A stretch of 10,652 bases of DNA. Origin: Sphingomonadaceae bacterium. GTDB lineage: Bacteria; Pseudomonadota; Alphaproteobacteria; Sphingomonadales; Sphingomonadaceae. Positions 6,118 to 10,652 of the stretch are shown here, in pieces (the first letter of the stretch is position 1; the number at the start of each line of letters is the position of its first letter). Under the pieces are notes generated by a model, which saw only the letters and a list, made by a program, of their open reading frames with translations, searched no databases and had not been told where the DNA came from. Position numbers and translations under genes: made by a program. The stretch is taken from contig JACVCM010000102.1 of assembly GCA_016742125.1 (NCBI GenBank), positions 1 to 10,652 on the forward strand, written 5' to 3'.

Positions 6118-7659
6118 ATGACCTTCGATCCGCAAACCGAACTCGAAAAACCCTTCGGCTCCTACCCGGACCTGATTGCCTATTGGGGCAGGGACAGGCC
6201 CGACCGCATTGCGCTCGATGATGGCACCGAAAGCTTGAGCTGGGGTGCGGTTTCGGCGCTTGTCGAGCGGATCGCGCTGCAGTTGCAGCGCGATGGTCTC
6301 CAAAAAGGGCAGGCGGTTGCAATCCTTGGGACGACGTCGGTGCGTTATGCCTTGGCCTATCTGGCGGCGGTGCGAGCGGGCGGATGTGCGGCGCCGCTGA
6401 CGACTTCGGCTACTCCCGGGCAACTTAATGCAATGATACGCGATTCAGGGGCGATGCACTTGTTCGTCGATGCCGCGAAACTGGCCGATTTGTCAGGGGA
6501 GGAATTACCACCGCTCAAGCATGTCATGCTCGAGGACATATATGACTGGATGGCGGAGGAAGGCGCGCTCCCGGAGGACAAAGGCTGCACCGCCGCCGAC
6601 CCGTTCAACATCATCTATTCGAGCGGCACCACCGGCACGCCCAAGGGCATCGTCCATTCGCGCGGCATGCGCTGGCGGCATGCGGCAGTCGGACCGAATG
6701 GTGGTTATGGCGAGCCAGAACAGAAGTCATTGATAGCAACGCCGCTGTATTCGAACACCACACTGGCGCTGGTGATGCCCACTCTGGCTTATGGCGGCTC
6801 GCTGTACATGATGCCGAAATTCGATGTTGGCCAGTATCTGCAAATCGCAGCGCATGAGCAGATCACACACACCATGCTCGTTCCGGTCCAGTATAAAAGG
6901 CTGATGGAATATGACCGTTTCGACGATTTCGACCTGTCATCCTTCCAGATCAAATATTGCACCAGCGCGCCTTTTTCGGCTGACCTCAAAGCCGAAGTCG
7001 TCCGCCGCTGGCCCGGCGCCTTGATCGAGATATACTCGATGACCGAGGGTGGCGTCGTCTGCCTCCTGCATGCACATAAATATCCTGACAAACTCCATAC
7101 CGTCGGCCAACCTGCACCGGGCAGCGAGGTATTCACCATCGACGAGCAGGGAAACCGTCTGCCGCAGGGAAACATAGGCGAACTGGTGGGTCGCTCGCCG
7201 ACGATGATGTCAGGATACCAGAACCAGCCTGCAAAAACTGCCGAAGCGAGCTGGTATGACACGGACGGTAGCCGATGGCAGCGGATGGGTGATATCGGGC
7301 GTGTTGACGAAGACGGCTTTGTCGAACTGGTTGGCCGCGCAAAAGACATGATAATCTCGGGCGGGTTCAACATCTATCCGATCGATCTGGAGGCGGTGCT
7401 GCTGCAGCATCCGGCGGTCGACGAGGCGGCAGTGATCGGTATGCCAAGCGAACGATGGGGCGAAACCCCGGTGGGGTTTGTGACACTAAAGGAAACCGTG
7501 GATACCGACGCGGTCCTGTCCGACACAAATGCCAGACTTGGGAAAACCCAGCGGTTGTCCGCTCTATATGCCATTGGCGAAATGCCACGCAGCCACATAG
7601 GCAAGTTGCTCAAGACCGACCTGCGCGATATCGCCGCGCGCATGGAGCAGAACGCATGA
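6118..7659 (+). CDS. AMP-dependent acyl-CoA synthetase/ligase (class I adenylate-forming)
   Basis: This is a 513-residue enzyme that should activate a carboxylic acid as acyl-AMP and transfer it to CoA. The core motifs of the family are present in order: the phosphate-binding loop IIYSSGTTGTPKG at about 165-177; YSMTEGG (motif A5); RMGDIGRVDEDGFVELVGRAKD (A7, with the ribose-binding aspartate and hinge); ISGGFNIYPIDLEAVL (A8); and PRSHIGK near the end, with the catalytic lysine at K496. The substrate cannot be read from the sequence. The shape suggests a medium- or long-chain fatty or aromatic acid enzyme rather than acetyl-CoA synthetase, which is longer. No transport or beta-oxidation gene lies beside it. 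A weak AAGG is about 12 bases before the ATG. The TGA overlaps the ATG of the following DUF2721 gene. The right arm of the inverted repeat lies immediately upstream and may have replaced its original leader. Confidence 0.93.
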   Translation: MTFDPQTELEKPFGSYPDLIAYWGRDRPDRIALDDGTESLSWGAVSALVERIALQLQRDGLQKGQAVAILGTTSVRYALAYLAAVRAGGCAAPLTTSATPGQLNAMIRDSGAMHLFVDAAKLADLSGEELPPLKHVMLEDIYDWMAEEGALPEDKGCTAADPFNIIYSSGTTGTPKGIVHSRGMRWRHAAVGPNGGYGEPEQKSLIATPLYSNTTLALVMPTLAYGGSLYMMPKFDVGQYLQIAAHEQITHTMLVPVQYKRLMEYDRFDDFDLSSFQIKYCTSAPFSADLKAEVVRRWPGALIEIYSMTEGGVVCLLHAHKYPDKLHTVGQPAPGSEVFTIDEQGNRLPQGNIGELVGRSPTMMSGYQNQPAKTAEASWYDTDGSRWQRMGDIGRVDEDGFVELVGRAKDMIISGGFNIYPIDLEAVLLQHPAVDEAAVIGMPSERWGETPVGFVTLKETVDTDAVLSDTNARLGKTQRLSALYAIGEMPRSHIGKLLKTDLRDIAARMEQNA

Positions 7660-8150
7660 CCCCACGGCCTGGTCCCGAACTCGATGTCGTCATCTCGGTG
7701 CTGCAAACCGCGCTGACGCCAGCCTTCCTGCTGGTGGCGGTGGGCAGTCTGCTCAATGTCCTCACAGGCCGACTGTCGCGCATAGTCGATCGCTCGCGCG
7801 ACCTGCAGCGGCAGCATGCCGAAACGCAAGGGACTGCACATGATCGCGTGGTAGCCGAGCTTCGCATTATAGAGCGGCGGATGCGGGTCGTCGGCTCGTC
7901 CATCCTGCTATCGGTCTTGTCCGCTATCACCGTGTGCATCATGATCGGACTGCTGTTCCTGATGGGACTGTCCGATTTTTCGATGAGCTGGGTCGTGGTT
8001 GCAGTGTTCATGCTCGCGCTGCTTCTACTCGCGGGATGCCTGCTGCAATTTGTGCGCGAAATAAGGCTTGCGACCTATGCGATCTACGTGCCGGAGGAAT
8101 ATCTGGAACTGCCGCCAAAGCCAAAGCGGCAACGGCGGCGAGCGAGTTAG
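7656..8150 (+). CDS. DUF2721 family membrane protein
   Basis: This is a 164-residue inner-membrane protein of the DUF2721 family, whose function is unknown. The N-terminal signature runs through VLQTALTPAFLLVAVG and then NVLTGRLSRIVDRSRDL, with helix 1 at about 14-36. A charged region follows (about 39-77, Arg/Glu/Gln-rich, probably helical). Helix 2 is about 78-104 and helix 3 about 111-133. The C-terminal tail is basic (KPKRQRRRAS), so it is likely cytoplasmic. The ATG at 7656 overlaps the stop of the acyl-CoA synthetase as ATGA, which argues for translational coupling and one transcript. A longer in-frame start at 7455 would lie deep inside the synthetase and is rejected. The TAG stop overlaps the coaD TAA. 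Confidence 0.87.
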   Translation: MTPRPGPELDVVISVLQTALTPAFLLVAVGSLLNVLTGRLSRIVDRSRDLQRQHAETQGTAHDRVVAELRIIERRMRVVGSSILLSVLSAITVCIMIGLLFLMGLSDFSMSWVVVAVFMLALLLLAGCLLQFVREIRLATYAIYVPEEYLELPPKPKRQRRRAS

Positions 8151-8656
8151 CTGCCTTTGCGCCCAAGCTTGTCCACGCGTGCCACCACCTCATCGCGGAT
8201 TGCGGGCGTTACAAACTTACCGATCTCGCCGCCATAGAGCGCTATTTCCTTGACCAAACGGCTGGCGATGGGTTGCAGCGATACGTCTGCCATCAGGAAG
8301 ACGGTTTCGATGCGACTGTTCAGTTGCCGGTTCATGCCGGTCAATTGATACTCATATTCGAAATCGGTCACTCCGCGGATGCCGCGAATGACGGTGGTAG
8401 CGCCCAGGGACTCCGCAAAATCCATGAGCAACGAATTGAAACCGACCACGCGGATATTTCCATTGCCGATCTTTGCAACCTCCCGTTCGACCATCGAAAT
8501 GCGTTCGTCATCGCTGAACATCGGCGATTTCGCTGCGTTGGTGGTGACGCCGATCACCAGCTCGTCAACGAGCATCGCACCGCGGCGGATGATGTCCATA
8601 TGACCCAAGGTGATGGGATCGAATGTTCCCGGATAAACACCGATGCGGTGGCCCAT
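8147..8656 (-). CDS. coaD: pantetheine-phosphate adenylyltransferase
   Basis: This enzyme makes dephospho-CoA from 4'-phosphopantetheine and ATP, the penultimate step of CoA synthesis, and acts as a cytosolic hexamer in known relatives. The 169-residue product has the nucleotidyltransferase start YPGTFDPITLGH, with T11 and the T/HxGH-type H19. K43 in NAAKSP, R91 and R94 in VIRGIRG, and the ATP-contacting segment IASRLVKEIA at about 130-139 are also visible. The length is normal. It is the last gene of the xseB-ispA-coaD run: its ATG shares one base with the ispA stop (TAATG), so the two are almost certainly cotranslated. It ends stop-on-stop against the DUF2721 gene. Confidence 0.96.
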   Translation of the reverse strand: MGHRIGVYPGTFDPITLGHMDIIRRGAMLVDELVIGVTTNAAKSPMFSDDERISMVEREVAKIGNGNIRVVGFNSLLMDFAESLGATTVIRGIRGVTDFEYEYQLTGMNRQLNSRIETVFLMADVSLQPIASRLVKEIALYGGEIGKFVTPAIRDEVVARVDKLGRKGS

Positions 8657-9561
8657 TAGCGGTCCCTCTCCGTTATGTAATTGGCGATAGCGCGCAAAAG
8701 ATCGGCCTCGCTGCCGTAGCTGCCAAGATGATCGTTCGCTTGGCTCACCAGCATCGCTGCCTGCTGCTTGGCGCGGTCCAGGCCCATCAGCGAGACAAAT
8801 GTGCCCTTGCCGGCATCGGCATCCTTGTGCAGCGCTTTGCCAGCCAGCTCAGGATCTCCCTCCACGTCCAGGATATCGTCGGCGATCTGGAACGCCAGGC
8901 CGATGTCGCGGGCATAGCCTTTCAGATGCGCGCGGCCCTCCGGCGGAATGTGACCGAGTATCGCACCCATCTCGACGCTGGCGGCGATCAGCGCGCCGGT
9001 CTTGAGTGCCTGCAACCGCGTGACCGTCGGCAGGTCGAAAGTCGTTTTCTCCGCCTCCAGGTCCATCATCTGCCCGCCTGCCATCCCTTCAGGACCGCTT
9101 GCGAGCGCGAGGGTGGCGATCAGCTCGCTGCGCACGAACGGGTCGGCATGGGTGCCGGGATTGGCCAATATCTCGAATGCCAGCGCATGCAGCGAATCCC
9201 CCGCCAGCACCGCTGTTGCTTCGCCAAAGGCACGGTGCACCGTCGGTTTGCCGCGCCGCATATCGTCGTCATCCATGCACGGCAGGTCGTCATGGATCAG
9301 CGAATAGACATGGATAGCTTCGACCGCAGTACCGACGCGCAATGCGACCTCGCGATCTACGTGAAACAGTGAAGCCGTCGCCGTCACAAGCAGGGGACGC
9401 AAACGCTTTCCGCCGCCAATCGCCGCGTGCCGCATGGCGGCATAAAGCGGATCGCGAGCATCGCCGGGAAGAGAGAGCAATTGGTCGAACTCGTCGTCGA
9501 TATCCGTCGCAATTTGCGTCAGCGCTTGGCTCAGAGGGCTTGGTGAAAGGCCAACCGCCAT
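8656..9561 (-). CDS. ispA: (2E,6E)-farnesyl diphosphate synthase (polyprenyl synthetase)
   Basis: This trans-prenyltransferase condenses dimethylallyl and geranyl diphosphate with isopentenyl diphosphate to make C15 farnesyl diphosphate. That product feeds undecaprenyl carrier, quinone and, in sphingomonads, carotenoid synthesis. The 301-residue product has GGGKRLRP at 49-56, the first aspartate-rich motif DDLPCMD at 91-97, GGQMMDL near 162-168 and the second motif DDILD at 228-232. The residues four and five places before the first motif are S87 and Y86, as in E. coli IspA, which favours a C15 product. The ATG at 9561 is chosen because the extension to 9651 would overlap xseB by some 80 bases and read a basic, unlike-family leader. 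The start is seven bases past the xseB stop, with its ribosome site inside xseB. The dxs gene that often follows in this order is absent; coaD follows instead. Confidence 0.95.
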   Translation of the reverse strand: MAVGLSPSPLSQALTQIATDIDDEFDQLLSLPGDARDPLYAAMRHAAIGGGKRLRPLLVTATASLFHVDREVALRVGTAVEAIHVYSLIHDDLPCMDDDDMRRGKPTVHRAFGEATAVLAGDSLHALAFEILANPGTHADPFVRSELIATLALASGPEGMAGGQMMDLEAEKTTFDLPTVTRLQALKTGALIAASVEMGAILGHIPPEGRAHLKGYARDIGLAFQIADDILDVEGDPELAGKALHKDADAGKGTFVSLMGLDRAKQQAAMLVSQANDHLGSYGSEADLLRAIANYITERDR

Positions 9562-9568
9562 CTTCAGA

Positions 9569-9808
9569 TCAACCCGCGTCGAAAATAGTGGTGCCGATCG
9601 GTGCCCCATCGGGACCGAGCGTGATCGCTTCGATCCGCGCTTTGGCGGCATCTAGCCGTTGCTGGCACAATGCGCGCAGTCGGTTGCCCTCTTCATAGAG
9701 TGCGATCGATTCATCGAGCGGTGCTTCGCCGCTTTCCAGCTTGTGAACAATATCTTCAAGCGCGCGCAACGCCTGTTCAAAATTCATTTCGGCTTTGTCT
9801 TGCGTCAT
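9569..9808 (-). CDS. xseB: exodeoxyribonuclease VII small subunit
   Basis: This is the 79-residue helical small subunit of exonuclease VII, which binds several-fold to XseA and acts on single-stranded DNA ends in repair. The characteristic pattern is present: NFEQALRALEDIVHKLESGE, then LDESIALYEEGNRLRALC, then RLDAAKARIE. The length is typical. The ATG at 9808 has CAGG a few bases upstream; a shorter start at 9787 has no ribosome site. It is the first gene of the xseB-ispA-coaD run. xseA is not in the window. Sharing an operon with ispA is a common bacterial arrangement with no known functional link. Confidence 0.94.
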   Translation of the reverse strand: MTQDKAEMNFEQALRALEDIVHKLESGEAPLDESIALYEEGNRLRALCQQRLDAAKARIEAITLGPDGAPIGTTIFDAG

Positions 9809-9843
9809 GGACCTGCAATGACGTCGCCTGTCTTTCCGGTCAA
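9809..9843 (-). promoter_or_regulatory. weak candidate promoter for xseB-ispA-coaD
   Basis: On the minus strand TTGACC (9843-9838) matches the -35 consensus at five of six bases. The only -10 at a 17-base distance is CATTGC (9820-9815), which is poor. It would start transcription at or next to the xseB ATG. The 119-base divergent gap (9809-9927) must hold the signals for both directions; nothing better was seen. Confidence 0.22.
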
Positions 9844-9927
9844 GTATTTCGCGAACTCGACTTTTTCGGTCATTTCGGCATGATTTTACTTCCCAACGCA
9901 GCAGTGCTGCGGCACATAAGCGGGACT

Positions 9928-10353
9928 ATGAAAAAAACCCTTCTCCTTATCGCTCCCTTGTCAATGCTGGCGTTAGCGGCATGCAACAAGTCCGAAACCC
10001 CAGCAGGTGGCGATGCCACCGCTGAAACCGCCACTACCACGGCGGCGCCAGTCGAGCTGCCTCCTGCGATTACAGCCAGTGGCACCTATCGCTGTGCCGA
10101 CAACACTATCCTGTATGTCGACTTTCTGGGCAAGAATGAAGCCGCTGACATCCGGGTCGGCGACAAGGCCGCGACAGCCATACGTGTAACCGCGCCGGTT
10201 GCCGAAGCACCTGCAACCGGTACTGCCCCGACCGCCGAGGCCGCGCCGGCAGGTCCGATGAAATCCGCCGATGGCGAAAGCTCACTGTCCGGTAGCGGCG
10301 CGCAAATCAATGTGAAGCTGGCTGGCAAGGGCGCACAGACCTGCAAAAGCTGA
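9928..10353 (+). CDS. MliC-like lipoprotein (putative C-type lysozyme inhibitor family)
   Basis: This is a 141-residue lipoprotein. The signal peptide MKKTLLLIAPLSMLALAAC ends in a lipobox with the lipidated cysteine at C19. N20 follows, so the inner-membrane retention signal D+2 is absent. Residues 21-50 are an Ala/Thr/Pro linker. The domain from T53 begins TYRCADNTILYVDF and ends INVKLAGKGAQTC. The cysteines C56 and C139 are placed as in the disulfide of MliC domains (membrane-bound inhibitor of C-type lysozyme). A second Ala/Pro/Thr-rich stretch at about 89-108 interrupts the domain where MliC carries its inhibitory loop, so lysozyme inhibition is uncertain. The ATG at 9928 is chosen for the signal peptide; upstream in-frame starts give a non-secreted leader that would overlap xseB. 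It is followed by a strong terminator and is probably monocistronic. Confidence 0.75.
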   Translation: MKKTLLLIAPLSMLALAACNKSETPAGGDATAETATTTAAPVELPPAITASGTYRCADNTILYVDFLGKNEAADIRVGDKAATAIRVTAPVAEAPATGTAPTAEAAPAGPMKSADGESSLSGSGAQINVKLAGKGAQTCKS

Positions 10354-10378
10354 GCCTCTCGCAATCTTTCAGTTTCAG

Positions 10379-10407
10379 AAGGGGTCGGATTGTCCGGCCC
10401 CTTTTTT
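10379..10407 (+). terminator. intrinsic terminator after the MliC-like gene
   Basis: GGGGTCGGA (10381-10389) pairs with TCCGGCCCC (10393-10401) as a nine-base-pair stem with one G-U pair and a three-base TTG loop, followed by six T (10402-10407). AA before and TT after could extend the stem. It starts 25 bases after the stop codon. In the minus direction the stem is followed by TTCTGA, a poor T tract, so it should act mainly on the + strand. The LysR stop codon lies in its T run. Confidence 0.92.
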
Positions 10408-10651
10408 ATACGCCGGATTTCAATAGCCAGTCGTGAAAAATCTTCACCGCGCGCTGCCGCAGCGCGCGGGGACGGCAGACGAACCAGTAACTGTAGGGAC
10501 TCTCGACCTCCATGTCGAACAGTCGCGTCAGCCGTGGATCGCGGGCGTCGGAAAAGTGGCTGCCATGCATGATTGCGACACCCAGTCCGTTGGCTGCAGC
10601 CTCGAGCATCAGTGGGCCACTGTCGATATGGTCGATGGCTGCGGGTTTAAG
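10406..10651 (-). CDS. LysR-type transcriptional regulator, C-terminal part
   Basis: This is the last 81 residues of a LysR-family effector-binding domain; the N-terminal DNA-binding helix-turn-helix lies beyond the right edge. The visible pattern is a typical LysR end: LMLEAAANGLGVAIMHG, then the segment RLTRLFDMEVESPYSYWFVC and finally KIFHDWLLKSGV. The overall look resembles the GcvA/AmpR-like subgroup. Neither target nor effector can be deduced. The frame is open through the edge, so no start is annotated. Its TAA stop (10408-10406) sits in the T tract of the facing terminator. Confidence 0.85.
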   Translation of the reverse strand, partial: LKPAAIDHIDSGPLMLEAAANGLGVAIMHGSHFSDARDPRLTRLFDMEVESPYSYWFVCRPRALRQRAVKIFHDWLLKSGV

Positions 10652-10652
10652 G

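Noticed and set aside
8623..9372. A 249-codon open frame on the + strand opposite ispA and the start of coaD.
   Set aside because: It lies antisense to two clearly conserved genes, and its composition is typical of a shadow frame.
9898..9910. Small perfect hairpin (GCAGC, AGT loop, GCTGC) upstream of the MliC-like gene.
   Set aside because: A five-base-pair stem is too small to call a regulator or terminator; there is no T tract.

Overview
The window looks like chromosomal DNA of a sphingomonad-type alphaproteobacterium (Sphingopyxis/Sphingorhabdus-like). This is inferred from protein style: an alphaproteobacterial-type GyrB with the long insertion, a DUF2721 membrane protein, a short RlpA, xseB next to ispA, a KGCYVGQE-type YgfZ, moderately high GC and very tight gene packing. 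No rRNA, tRNA, CRISPR array, prophage or transposase gene was seen.

Layout from left to right. (1) 2-311: the 3' end of a rarD-like EamA permease on the + strand, apparently frameshifted. It meets dihydroorotase pyrC (308-1345, minus) stop to stop. (2) pyrC is divergent from a YgfZ/GcvT-like folate-binding protein (1385-2107, plus), with only 39 bp between the start codons. (3) The minus-strand run gyrB (5519-2982), rlpA-like (2890-2522) and a secreted cupredoxin (2480-2100) converges on ygfZ. (4) Between gyrB and an acyl-CoA synthetase lies the odd item of the window. It is a small AT-richer gene of the GxxExxY family (PD-(D/E)XK nuclease fold), framed by a 27-bp imperfect inverted repeat at 5619-5645 and 6067-6093. 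(5) An AMP-forming acyl-CoA synthetase (6118-7659) is translationally coupled by ATGA to a DUF2721 membrane protein (7656-8150). (6) A minus-strand operon xseB-ispA-coaD (9808-8147) has a 7-nt gap and a TAATG overlap. (7) An MliC-like lipoprotein (9928-10353, plus) is followed by a strong intrinsic terminator. The C-terminal end of a LysR-type regulator (minus) runs off the right edge.

Most of the window is housekeeping: pyrimidine synthesis, Fe-S maintenance, DNA supercoiling, isoprenoid and CoA synthesis, and cell-wall hydrolysis. The genes share no pathway beyond the local operons. The best candidate for something under-described is the inverted-repeat-framed GxxExxY unit. It has the form of a single-gene cassette: foreign-looking codon use, a PD-(D/E)XK-like active-site pattern, and arms built of short A-rich units. 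Secondary points are the apparent rarD frameshift, a possible leaderless gyrB promoter and the stop-on-stop convergent gene ends.
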